Assembly (NCBI RefSeq): GCF_001905665.1 | Contig: NZ_LIVX01000006.1 | Location: 186,001 to 250,000, forward strand | Reading direction: 5' to 3' | Length of the DNA: 64,000 bases | DNA from: Streptomyces sp. CB02261 | Lineage (GTDB): Bacteria; Actinomycetota; Actinomycetes; Streptomycetales; Streptomycetaceae | Shown here: one piece after another, positions 1-8,930 of the stretch | Numbering within the stretch: position 1 is the first letter of the stretch | Layout of the letters: each line of letters starts with the position of its first letter | Notes under the pieces: model-generated | What the model was told of the DNA's origin: nothing | Databases searched by the model: none | Seen by the model: only the letters and a program-made list of their open reading frames with translations | Translations under genes and position numbers: made by a program

Positions 1-1501
1 AATTCGGGCGAGAAGTCACCGGCCTTGTACTGCGGGCCTTCCGCCGGGCAGCGCGTGTCGTCGGCGTGGCGGCCGTCGGAGTCGCCGGGGTTCTTGATCC
101 ACAGGTAGTACGCCGCGCCGTCCTCGCCGACCCGGGAGGCGGAACCCAGCTTGCGCAGCGGCGGGTTGCAGAAGCCGACCTGCCCGCTGGTCTCGTCTCC
201 GGGGATCTTGTAGGCGCCGTTGCCGTTGCGGGAGGTGTCCACGACCCAGGTCGTGTCGACGCCCAGCCGCTCCTTGACCCGCGCGGCGAGTCGTCGGGCG
301 TAGTCGTTGGAGATGTCGGTCGAGTGGTAGTTGGCCACGTTCACCGCCACGCCGTCGGCGAGGTGGATTCCGGAGCGGCCCAGCATGTCGGCCATGTCGC
401 TCAGCCCGATCCCGTTGTCCGCGGGGTCGTCCTCACGCCGCAGGCCCAGCGTCCACGTCGCGTTGCCGGCGTCCAGATACGTCTTGACGTACGGGCCCTG
501 TGCGTCGAGGTGTTGGCTGGCGTACCAGAGCATGTCGAAGCGGGCCTCGCGCCGTTCCGGCGTCAGGCAGTTCTCCTCGACGTCGGCCTGGGCCACCGCG
601 TCCGGTTCCAAGATGACGATCGCCGGCCTCCCGGCGATGCCGGCGACGAGACCGGCCATCCACTTCTTGTACGCCTCCGCGTCGGCCGCGCCTCCGCCGG
701 AGGCTCCGCCGCAGTCACGGCCGGGGATGTTGTAGGCGACGAGTGTGGGCACCTGCCCGGCGGCCGTGGCCGCGCTGACGTAGCTGTCGACGTCTGTCTG
801 CACGTCGGTGTTCCAGCCGCCGAACCACTTAACCGTGGTGCGGTCGGCTATCCGGGTGCGGATCTTGTCGGTACGGTCGTCGGTCGGGTGGGCGTCCACC
901 CACGTGCGGGCGTTGGACCCGGGGTCGACGAAGAAGCCTTCGCGTGCGGTCGAGGTCGTCAGGGAGACGTTGTCGAAGGTGAAGTCCGTGGGGGCGTTCT
1001 GACCGCCGAGCTGGAAGGTGATCTGGGCGCTCGCACCGGCCGCCGTGTCGATCGTGGAACGGAAGGTCCACTGGTACCGCTTGCTCACGGGGTCCAGCGT
1101 GACGTCCTGCGCGAAGGGCGCTTCGAACGAACCGCTGGCCTGCTGCACGGTCGCCCGGACGGTGCTCGCGACGGAGGACCGGGCTTCGAAGGACAGCGTG
1201 TAGAGCGCGCCGGCGCGCAGCGCGATGCCGTCGCGTCCCAGCTGCGCGTCCCACCGGTTGTTCGTGCCGGTGGCCACGGAGGCCTTCAGCGTGCCGCCCG
1301 TGTGGTCGGGACCGCTGCCGGTGGACGACCACCAGGTGCCTTCCGGCGGCGCGGTGGTGAACGCACCTTCCGGGGCGAGTTCGCCGTACAGCAGCGGGGC
1401 GGGGCCCTGGGACGCCGCCTGAGCGGTGTGGACCGGCAGCGCGAGGGACGCGGCCAGCAGGGGGATCACGCTGCCGGCGTACAGCAGGGACGCGGTTCTC
1501 A
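1..1501 (-). CDS. Secreted GH6 cellulase with N-terminal carbohydrate-binding module (partial)
   Basis: Hydrolyses beta-1,4-glucan outside the cell. The frame opens at ATG 1501 and runs off the left edge after 500 codons, so the C-terminus is missing. A signal peptide ends near residue 30 (..HTAQAAS). Residues about 35-185 resemble a jelly-roll CBM4/9 (CenC-like) module. The GH6 catalytic domain follows, with the motifs YNIPGRDCGG, ILEPDAVAQ (its Asp is the family's general acid), NVANYHS and KNPGDSDG. Where several GH6 enzymes carry an Asp proposed as base, this one reads FCNPP, with Asn. A GAGAGA ribosome site sits about 10 bases before the start. I see no CebR-type operator upstream. Confidence 0.9.
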
Positions 1502-1613
1502 TCTGTGTCTGAGTCTCTCTCTTGTGATCGTGCGGACCAGTTCGGTGTGGGGCGGGGAGGGGACGTCGTACGGGATCCTGCCCCGTCGGCAGGCGTGAGT
1601 TGACGGCGGCGGT

Positions 1614-1960
1614 GTGGGCGGAGTTGACGAGGGCGAAGGTGACGGCCGGCCGCGGGCGGAGTCCGAAGGCGAGTTGCTGACACGCAGGTTCAAGCGTTGG
1701 GGGTGGACCATCGGGCTCCCGACCGTCGCAGGGGCCGTGACCATCGGGGTCCTGGGGCCGGTCGTCGCGGCGGTCATATTCGCGCTCGTCACCCCCTTCG
1801 GCCTGGGGGTCACCGGCTTCGGAGCCATGCTGTTGAGACTGACGTACGACATCTGGTGCCTCCCCCGGCACGGCATCACAGTCGAGGCGACGCGCAGCGG
1901 CGTGAGCTATGTGTACACGGACATGCGGGGCGTGATCCACAGGGCGGGTGGACTATCGGC
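1614..1960 (+). pseudogene. Possible remnant of a small two-helix membrane protein
   Basis: The frame from GTG 1614 (or TTG 1674) encodes a basic stretch, two hydrophobic segments (around VAGAVTIGVLGPVVAAVIF and LGVTGFGAMLLR), then GITVEATRSGVSYVYTDMRG. This resembles the C-terminal beta-rich region of small Streptomyces membrane proteins of unknown function. After about 1960 the sequence loses any protein-like character and the frame runs into the following phosphatase gene, so the gene seems truncated or frameshifted. Function unknown. It could also be a short intact protein ending elsewhere. Confidence 0.3.
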
Positions 1961-2164
1961 AGCCCAGGGGCCGGGCAGCGCGCTCGGCGCACACGGTCGT
2001 CGCACTTGTCGGTACGGAGCCCGCCCGCCCGAAAGCCTTGGCGGCTCGGTGCATCGCGGCCCGCGTCACCCCTTCTCGATCGAGTCGTCCGTCAGTGCGG
2101 GTGAAGGAGATGTAATTACCGCCGCGTCCCCGGGAAGAAGAGGTCGATACCCAGGGAGGTTGCT

Positions 2165-3364
2165 ATGGAGTGGGATCGGATGGGACTGGCAGAGGTTCTG
2201 GCAGCGGCAGAGAGTGCCGCGCCGGTGGCCTCACTCGATGTGGTCGCGCGTCACCTGCGCGACCGATTCGGCGCGAGGTCCGTATCGTTCCTGTTCATCG
2301 ACGTCGTCGGCCGTTGCCTGCTGCGCGTCACCGAGACGACGGACACGCGCAAGGAAGAGCAGGCCGAACAGGTCCCGCTCGTCGACAGTGGTGCCTACGA
2401 CGAGGTCCTGCGCACGCAGAAGCCGGTGCGGACGGCGCGGGGCGAGCAAGGCCACCGCGTGCTGGCCCCGGTCACCAACCGTGGCGACGCCATCGGTGTC
2501 CTGGAGCTCTTCCTGACGCGGGTCACACCGGAGGTCCTGGAGCAGGTGGAGGAGGCGGCGCACGCGCTGGCGTACATCGTCGTCACCGACCGCCGCTTCA
2601 CCGACCTCTACCACTGGGGCCATCGCACCACCCCGGTCAGCCTGGCCGCGGACATCCAGCGTCAGCTCCTGCCGTCGGCACCTTCCTGCGAGGCCGCGGA
2701 GTTCACCCTGGCCGGCGCGCTCGTCCCGGCCTGCGAGATCGCGGGCGACACCTACGACTACAGCCTCGACCACGACACTCTGCACCTGTCCATCACCGAC
2801 GCCATGGGCCACAACGTCGACGCCTCCCTCAACGCCACCCTCCTGATCAGCGCCTCCCGCGGTGCCCGCCGCACCGGTACCGACCTGGCCGAACAGGCCC
2901 GCCGGACCCACCAGGCCCTCCTCGACCACGGAAGACAGACCTTCGCCACAGGTCAGTTGCTCCGCGTCTCCCTGGACGGCACCAGTGCCCAGCTCGTCAA
3001 CGCCGGCCACCCCTGGCCCCTCCGACTGCGCAGCGGCGTGGTCGATGAGCTGCGCCTGGCCGTCGACCTGCCCTTCGGGGTTGCGGGGCAGGGCCCGTAC
3101 CGGGTGCAGGACATCGATCTGCGTCCCGGTGACCGGCTCGTGCTCTACACCGACGGCATGCAGGAACGCCAGGCTGCTTCCGTCGACCTTCCCGGACTCC
3201 TGCGCAAGACCTCGGCGGATCACCCGCGCGAGGTCGTACGTACCCTGGTCGCCGCGGTCAGCGACGCCAGCGACGGCCGGCCGAAAGACGACGCCACCGT
3301 CCTGTGCCTGGACTGGCACGGCCCGGAGGGACGCGCCGAGGGACGCCGAGCGGCACCCCGGTGA
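2165..3364 (+). CDS. GAF-SpoIIE-type PP2C protein serine phosphatase
   Basis: Predicted cytoplasmic Ser/Thr phosphatase of the kind that dephosphorylates STAS anti-anti-sigma factors. It has 399 residues. Residues about 20-145 look like a GAF-type sensor domain (LDVVARHLRDRFGARSVSFLFID). Residues about 160-385 are the SpoIIE/PP2C domain with GDTYDY, DAMGHN, YTDGMQE and a final KDDATVLCLDW metal-binding motif; the usual GHG after DAM is GHN here. AGGGAGG lies 4 bases before ATG 2165, which fixes the start. It stands alone, with no adjacent anti-sigma partner; the nearest STAS/RsbW pair is near 51.8 kb. Confidence 0.85.
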   Translation: MEWDRMGLAEVLAAAESAAPVASLDVVARHLRDRFGARSVSFLFIDVVGRCLLRVTETTDTRKEEQAEQVPLVDSGAYDEVLRTQKPVRTARGEQGHRVLAPVTNRGDAIGVLELFLTRVTPEVLEQVEEAAHALAYIVVTDRRFTDLYHWGHRTTPVSLAADIQRQLLPSAPSCEAAEFTLAGALVPACEIAGDTYDYSLDHDTLHLSITDAMGHNVDASLNATLLISASRGARRTGTDLAEQARRTHQALLDHGRQTFATGQLLRVSLDGTSAQLVNAGHPWPLRLRSGVVDELRLAVDLPFGVAGQGPYRVQDIDLRPGDRLVLYTDGMQERQAASVDLPGLLRKTSADHPREVVRTLVAAVSDASDGRPKDDATVLCLDWHGPEGRAEGRRAAPR

Positions 3365-3451
3365 CGACACCTGCTCCTGCTGCGGATCCGGTCCCCCGGA
3401 CCGCCGGGGGGTGGTATTCGGGTCGTCGGCCTTCCCGTTCCGCTCAGGACA

Positions 3452-5092
3452 TCAGGAGCCGCGCGGTACCTCGGCGTACGGAGTGAGGTCGGTGCTTCCG
3501 CCGGGGGCGGGGCGCGGCCGACCGGTCACGCTGCCCAGCCATCCCAGTGCGAAGCCGGCCGGGATCGAGATGAGGGCGACGGACTGGAAGGGGAGCCAGG
3601 CGAAGTCCGTGTGCGGGAGGAAGGAGGAGGGGAGACCGGACACCACGGGGGTGAACGTCTGGAGGACGACGACGCAGGCCGCGCCGCCGATGAGGGTCCA
3701 CAGCAGCCCGCGTTCCGTGAAGCGGCGCCAGTACAGGCTGTAGACGAGGGCGGGCAGGAGGCTGGACGCTGCGAGGGCCAGGGCGACCCAGCTGAACATC
3801 TGGATGTTCCAGTCCAAGGCCGCGTAGGCGAGGGTGATGCCGGCGACGCTGACGGCGACGGCGCCGAAACGGGCGGTGCTGATCTCGACGCCCTTGTCAG
3901 GGCTCTCCGTTCGCCGCAGCACCTGGCGGTAGAGGTCGTGGCCGACCGCGGCCGACGCCGTCAGGGTGATGCCCGCGATGACGGCGAGGGAAGTCGCGAA
4001 GACCGCGGTGGCGACGAGGATGAAGAGTACGGTCCCGGCGATGGAGCCGGGGCCGTCCGTCAGGGCCCCGGTGGTGAGCATGAGGGCGCCGGTGCCTCCG
4101 GGACTGACCGCGGCCAGCTTCGTACCGCCGACGGTCGCCGCCGTGCCCAGGCCGATCAGCACGGCGGACGCGGTGACGGCCGAGACGACGACGAGGGCGC
4201 CGCGAACGGAACGGCGCGCCGCCGTGGGGCCGGGGGTTGCGTGCAGTCGCATCACGACGTGCGGCATGACGGCTGCGCCGAGAACGATGCTGAGCTGGAG
4301 TCCGACGAAGTCGAAGGTCCAGCTGGCGCTGGGGTTGGAGCGTTGCAGGAGGCCGGGGCGGAAGTACGCGGAACCGGCTCCGTTGTTGCTCTGCGCGGCG
4401 TCCAGCAGAGCGAGGGGGTTCCAGCCGAACCGGGCGAGGAGCACACCGACCACGAGGAGGAGGGCGACCAGGACGATGACGGTCTTCGCGGCCTGCAGGG
4501 CGGTCGCCCCGCGCATCCCTCCGACGGCGGTGGCACAGGCGATCAGGACACCGATCATCACGGCGATCGCCCGCTGCGCGCCCACGGTCTCCAGGCCCAG
4601 GAGCTGAGCGGTGACGAGGGCTACGGCCGAGAGCTGGACGACGAAGTAGAGCAGGCACACGAGGAGGGTGACGACCGCCGCGGCGATCCGGACCGCTGTC
4701 CCCGGTGCCCGGTCCGCGAAGACGTCGGCGATCGTGAACCGTCCACGGGCTCGCAGGGGTCCGGCGAGGAGGGAGAGGACGACGAGCGCGGCGATCGTGC
4801 TTCCCGCGACGAACAGGCCGTCGAATCCCATGAGGGCGACGGTCCCGGTCGTACCGACCACGGTGGCCGATGAGATGTAGTCGCCTGCAAGTGCGAGGGC
4901 GTTCCGCAGGCGCTTGTCCCGCCGCCGGCCGATGTAGAAGTTCTCGGCCTCCTCGCGTTGCGGCCCGAGCAGCAGGCAGGCGAACAGTGCGGCGACCACG
5001 ATGAGGAGGAAGCTGATCAGGACAGCGCCCTGGGTGTCGTCCCCGGACATCGACAACTCTGTTGCGGGGAAGGGGTGGACGGTCACGGTCAT
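3452..5092 (-). CDS. Sodium:solute symporter, cation/acetate symporter-like
   Basis: A 546-residue polytopic membrane protein of the solute:sodium symporter family, closest in feel to the ActP/MctC monocarboxylate group. It has about 13 hydrophobic segments, the early motif NFYIGRRRDKRLRNALALAGDYISSATVVG typical of ActP-like members (residues about 50-80), and FALGWLGS near the C-terminus. CGGAGA sits just upstream of ATG 5092; a second ATG at 5050 is possible. It is divergent from an acyl-CoA ligase gene, which suggests a link between uptake of a short carboxylate and its CoA activation, though the pairing is inferred only from position. Confidence 0.85.
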   Translation of the reverse strand: MTVTVHPFPATELSMSGDDTQGAVLISFLLIVVAALFACLLLGPQREEAENFYIGRRRDKRLRNALALAGDYISSATVVGTTGTVALMGFDGLFVAGSTIAALVVLSLLAGPLRARGRFTIADVFADRAPGTAVRIAAAVVTLLVCLLYFVVQLSAVALVTAQLLGLETVGAQRAIAVMIGVLIACATAVGGMRGATALQAAKTVIVLVALLLVVGVLLARFGWNPLALLDAAQSNNGAGSAYFRPGLLQRSNPSASWTFDFVGLQLSIVLGAAVMPHVVMRLHATPGPTAARRSVRGALVVVSAVTASAVLIGLGTAATVGGTKLAAVSPGGTGALMLTTGALTDGPGSIAGTVLFILVATAVFATSLAVIAGITLTASAAVGHDLYRQVLRRTESPDKGVEISTARFGAVAVSVAGITLAYAALDWNIQMFSWVALALAASSLLPALVYSLYWRRFTERGLLWTLIGGAACVVVLQTFTPVVSGLPSSFLPHTDFAWLPFQSVALISIPAGFALGWLGSVTGRPRPAPGGSTDLTPYAEVPRGS

Positions 5093-5502
5093 GGTCTCCG
5101 GGGCGCTCGCGACGGCAAGAGGGCCTACGAGAGCACGGGGCGGGCCGACTGGTGAAGGCGTGCGCGGCTGAACGAGTCACGAGCACATCGGGAGGAGCGA
5201 CGGCTGTGCTTCGTGACCAATGGTGTCCGGGGGTGGGTGGGGGTGGGGGTGGGGGCACCGAACCGGTGATCGGATGAACCGGATGCAGCCCGGTGGGGTG
5301 GAACGAGGCGGGTGCGACGGGGCAGGGTTGTTCGGGGGAACAGCCCGTGCGCGGATTCCTGTGCGTGAGACCCGGTCCGACGGGTATCGCTTGTCCGGCG
5401 CCGTGTGATCACGGTGAGGTGGGCCAGTGCGCCGCTCCGAGTACGACCCCGGAGACCGGCAGCCGTACGCCTGCTTCCCTCCCCCGTTCCTGGAGTGCTC
5501 CG
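5093..5502. other. Divergent intergenic region with a G-rich tract
   Basis: A 410-base region between the symporter and the acyl-CoA ligase, with no convincing gene. It must hold both promoters. On the plus strand 5229-5255 consists of five G-runs (5, 3, 5, 5 and 5 Gs), each separated by a single T, an excellent G-quadruplex candidate. Confidence 0.7.
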
Positions 5503-7068
5503 ATGACCTTGTCGCTCGCCGCCGTCCTGGCCGAGGCCGCCCGCCGCCACCCCGACCGCGTCGCGGTGGTGGACGGCGGAACGCGGATCACCTACGGGCG
5601 GCTGTGGGCCGAGGCACTGGCGCAGGCGGGCGCCCTACGTGGCCTGGGTGTCGGCCCCGGGGACAGGGTGGCGCTCATGATGCCCAACTGTGCGGGCTTC
5701 CCGCGCAGTTACTACGCGATCCTGGCCGCCGGCGCGGTCGTCGTACCCGTCCATCTGCTCCTGACGGCCGACGAAGTCGCGTACGTGCTGCGCGACAGCG
5801 ATGTGCGACTGTTGGTCTGCGCGGAAGGGCTGATGGAGACCGCCGTGGCCGCCGCGTCCGCCGCGCGGGTGCCGGTGATCGGTGCGGGAGTGGTGGAGGA
5901 GAGCGCGGACGGGTGGGTGGACACCCTGGAGGCCGCGGCCGGATCGGCCGGCCCCCTCGCCTCGTACGAGAGCACCGATCCGGGCGACCCTGCGGTGATC
6001 TTCTACACGAGCGGGACCACGGGCCGCCCCAAGGGGGCGATCCTCACGCATCTGAATCTCGTCATGAACGCGACCGTCAACGCCTTCGACGTCATGGACA
6101 TGAGTCGTGAGGACGTGGCACTGGGCTGTCTGCCGCTGTTCCACACGTTCGGCCAGTCCGTGTCGATGAATGCGCTGTTCCGGCTCGGCGGCACCCTGGT
6201 CATGCAGACGCGTTTCGATCCGCACCAGGCGCTCGACCTGATGGTGAAGGAGGGAGTGACCATCTTCCACGGGGTTCCGACGATGTACGTGGCGTTGCTC
6301 GCGGCGGCCCGCGCGCGGCCGTCCGGATCGCTGCCGAGGCCGCGCTACTGCGTCTCGGGCGGTGCGCCCCTGCCCGTCTCGGTCCACCGGGCGGTCGGCG
6401 AGGTGTTCGGCGCACAGGTTCTGGAGGGTTATGGGCTGTCGGAGACCTCCCCCACCGCGAGCGTGCACCACCCGGAGTTCGGGGTGCGGCCCGGGACCGT
6501 CGGGCACGCTGTGTGGGGCGTGGAGGTGGCGATCGCCCGCGCGGACGTCGAGGACACGGTCGAGCTGTTGCCCGGGGACACGCTCGGCGAGATCGTCATC
6601 CGGGGTCACAACGTCTTCGCCGGCTACTTCGGCCGGCCGGAGGAGACGGCGAAAGCCCTGGTGGACGGCTGGTTCCGGACCGGTGACCTGGGCACCAAGG
6701 ACGCTGACGGGTTCATCTCGGTCGTCGACCGGAAGAAGGACCTCGTGATCCGGGGAGGCTTCAACATCTACCCCAGGGAGGTCGAGGAGGTGCTGCTCGG
6801 GCACCCCGCGGTGGCGCAGGTGGCCGTGATCGGTCTGCCGCATCCGGTCCACGGCGAAGAGGTGTGCGCCGTCGTCGTCCCGGAGGGGAAGGCGGACGAC
6901 TTCGCGGAGGACGAGCTGCGGGAATGGGCGAGGACGAGGCTCGGCCGGCACAAGTATCCGCGGATCGTGGTGCGTGCGGACTCCATGCCGCTGGGACCGA
7001 GCCACAAGGTCCTCAAGCGGGAGCTGCGCCAACGGTACGGGCACCTGTCGCAGAGCCATGCCCCGTGA
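5503..7068 (+). CDS. Long-chain fatty-acid--CoA ligase
   Basis: An ATP-dependent acyl-CoA synthetase of the ANL superfamily, 521 residues. The AMP-binding signature YTSGTTGRPKGA lies near residue 168, followed by EGYGLSET, GWFRTGDLG, DRKKDLVIRGGFNIYPREVE and a C-terminal catalytic Lys (GPSHKVLKRELR). The frame is open further upstream, but ATG 5503 is chosen because GGAG lies 7 bases before it and the protein then begins at the usual family position. It is divergent from the carboxylate symporter. Substrate chain length cannot be read from the sequence. Confidence 0.9.
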   Translation: MTLSLAAVLAEAARRHPDRVAVVDGGTRITYGRLWAEALAQAGALRGLGVGPGDRVALMMPNCAGFPRSYYAILAAGAVVVPVHLLLTADEVAYVLRDSDVRLLVCAEGLMETAVAAASAARVPVIGAGVVEESADGWVDTLEAAAGSAGPLASYESTDPGDPAVIFYTSGTTGRPKGAILTHLNLVMNATVNAFDVMDMSREDVALGCLPLFHTFGQSVSMNALFRLGGTLVMQTRFDPHQALDLMVKEGVTIFHGVPTMYVALLAAARARPSGSLPRPRYCVSGGAPLPVSVHRAVGEVFGAQVLEGYGLSETSPTASVHHPEFGVRPGTVGHAVWGVEVAIARADVEDTVELLPGDTLGEIVIRGHNVFAGYFGRPEETAKALVDGWFRTGDLGTKDADGFISVVDRKKDLVIRGGFNIYPREVEEVLLGHPAVAQVAVIGLPHPVHGEEVCAVVVPEGKADDFAEDELREWARTRLGRHKYPRIVVRADSMPLGPSHKVLKRELRQRYGHLSQSHAP

Positions 7069-7535
7069 GATGGGGCCGAAGCACTGGCTTGCTGACGGTG
7101 TCGCCCCCCCGGCATATGGGTCAGCTCTCCGGCGGGGCGCGGATCTGGAGCGTCTGCTCTGGGGCGGCGAGGCCGGCGGCGTTCGTAGCGTCTGCCGGCC
7201 TTGGCGGCCTGGGTCGCGCGTCGGGCGCTGTTCTCAGGCGGCGATGCAGGGGGCCCGGGAACAGCGGCGGTGCAGAGGGCCCGGTGACAGGCCGCCTGGC
7301 GGGCTTGCTCGGTGAGCACCGACAGCCGGCTCCCCTCACCGCAGTCGGCACCGCCAGCCACCCGGACCGACCCGCTTCGGATCGACACCCCGTCCTGGGA
7401 GACCGACGGTGCCCGGCAGCCGGCCTCTGCGCGCCGCCGCGGGTGACGAGGGATTCCGCGCGGAGCCGAGGAACACCGGGTGCTTACGTCGCTTCTCTGG
7501 GCCCTGCAGGCGAGGTGACTTTTTCCTTTTCACAT
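7069..7535. other. No gene recognised
   Basis: About 470 bases after the acyl-CoA ligase. Open frames exist on both strands, but none has a ribosome site plus a recognisable protein pattern. It ends at the putative sigma-B-type promoter of the next gene. Confidence 0.5.
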
Positions 7536-7560
7536 GTTTTGCGACGTTTAGCGAGGGAAT
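7536..7560 (+). promoter_or_regulatory. Putative sigma-B-type promoter
   Basis: GTTT at 7536-7539, a 15-base spacer and GGGAAT at 7555-7560 match the Streptomyces stress-sigma consensus (GNNT, 14-16 bases, GGGTAY) with one mismatch. It lies about 60 bases before the CsbD-like gene. Confidence 0.5.
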
Positions 7561-7623
7561 CGAGCGGACGTGCCGGTCTCTCCCGGCGCGACCCGAGCCG
7601 CACAGGCACCGGAAGGACACATC

Positions 7624-7767
7624 GTGAGCAAGATCGGCGGAGCCTTCAAACTCATCCGCGGCAAGAAGCAGGAGGCCGACGGCAAGGCATTGGGCGACGC
7701 GCGCCTCCGGGACGCCGGCCGCCGACTCGCAGCGGACGGCCAGAGCGAACTGCGCCGACGTCGCTGA
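7624..7767 (+). CDS. CsbD-like small stress protein
   Basis: A 47-residue, highly charged protein, with RGKKQEADGKALGDARLRDAG resembling the core of CsbD-family general-stress proteins. That core is normally about 60 residues, so this is a short member or an eroded one. GTG 7624 is chosen because GGAAGG lies 5-8 bases upstream; an earlier ATG in frame has no ribosome site. A sigma-B-like promoter ends at 7560, which agrees with stress control in this family. Biochemical role unknown. Confidence 0.65.
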   Translation: MSKIGGAFKLIRGKKQEADGKALGDARLRDAGRRLAADGQSELRRRR

Positions 7768-8249
7768 CCTCGACGTTCGCGCAGTTGCGCGGGAACGTCG
7801 GCGCTGCGGCGGCCTACGCCCATGCGTACGCACTGCTGTCTGCGCATACGGCCTCGCAGCACGGCCCGATCTCAGGGCGGTCCCCGCCCTCGCCCCTCCG
7901 CCAGGCCGTCCCGCCTGTGGCGTCCTCCGGTCGACGGGGCGCCGACAGTGCCCAGGCCGACAGCGCCCAGGAGGTCAGCCACACCGCCGAATCGGACTCA
8001 TTCCGTCCACTTCCTTTACGGATGGAGAGAACCCACCCCGCCTGTCGGCGACGCCCAGCACGCGCAACCGTCGCATCTTCTGGAGTGCTCTCCTGAGGGC
8101 GACCCGTGGCACCGCAGCAGACTCGCGTCACAGCACGACCGATACCGGTAGGTAGTCACACGCACCGTGGCACGCGATGCAGCCCGGTCAGGTCGAATCC
8201 CCGGCCTGACAGGTCGGGGATTCGTCGAGGCGGCGCCACGCCCGGCGGA
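7768..8249. other. No gene recognised
   Basis: About 480 bases between the CsbD-like gene and the convergent DUF4236 gene. Nothing with a ribosome site and protein-like composition was found on either strand. Confidence 0.5.
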
Positions 8250-8763
8250 TCAGCCGCGGCGGCTGGTCTTGCGCCAACCGAAGGGGCCGGGGAGGTCCAC
8301 CGAGGTGGTACGGCGACCAGTGGTGCTGTGAGTGCGGCGGGGACCGTATTTCCCTCCGCCGGTGGTGATCGACAACGACTTGCGGTTGATGTTCAGTCGG
8401 ACGCCGGGCAGGATCCTGAAGCTCTTGCGGAATGTCAGCGGCATGACGTCTCGCTCCCTCGACGCAGTTGGTGGCGGTGGCCCGACTGCTTCTGCATGCA
8501 GGCCAGTTGACGTACGTGTGTCCGGCGCCGCCCGTCTCATGCACCGGCTGCAGGCTCAGGCACTCGGTGGAGTGGAGTCCGGTCCGGGAAGGCCGCAGTT
8601 CTGCGGCGAGCACCGCACCGAAGACCGTCAGGATGGCGATGCTGAGCCTGAGGGCGTCGGGAGCGCCCGGGGGCTCCACGGGTTCCGTCAGCCGGCGGAC
8701 GCGCCGGTACGCCACCACGCTGGCGACGCAGACCACGACCACAGCCACACCCGCCACGATCAA
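8188..8763 (-). pseudogene. Degenerate small membrane protein
   Basis: From TTG 8763 the frame encodes a clear transmembrane helix (IVAGVAVVVVCVASVVAY), a short polar loop (RRVRRLTEPVEPPGAPDAL) and a second hydrophobic run (LSIAILTVFGAVLAAE). After about 8580 it becomes unlike protein and runs over the DUF4236 gene in another frame. In the same frame upstream, FWP-type residues precede the helix but a TAG blocks them. I read it as a broken or very short membrane protein of unknown function. Confidence 0.3.
8250..8444 (-). CDS. DUF4236 domain protein
   Basis: A 64-residue protein starting MPLTFRKSFRILPGVRLNIN, the hallmark of DUF4236 (F-R-K-S-F followed by PGVRLN), then a glycine-rich segment and a RRTTSVDLPGPFGW end, matching the family's usual VGLPGTG-type segment. 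GAGGGAG precedes ATG 8444; the longer upstream open frame lacks family similarity. Function of the family is unknown; members are often fused to or near phage and stress proteins. Confidence is high for the domain and low for any role. Confidence 0.75.
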   Translation of the reverse strand: MPLTFRKSFRILPGVRLNINRKSLSITTGGGKYGPRRTHSTTGRRTTSVDLPGPFGWRKTSRRG

Positions 8764-8930
8764 TACGGGCCAGAAGTCCGGCGCCTACCGACCGTTTCCC
8801 CGAGAGCTCTGGCGGCTGGTCGTACGGGTGCGCCCACAGCAGCGCCATGTCCATCCACGTCCGGTCGTGATGTGTCCGACAGGACCTTCGGGCTCCGTGT
8901 CGACGCCCCGGGCCGCGCTGGTGGTGCGTG

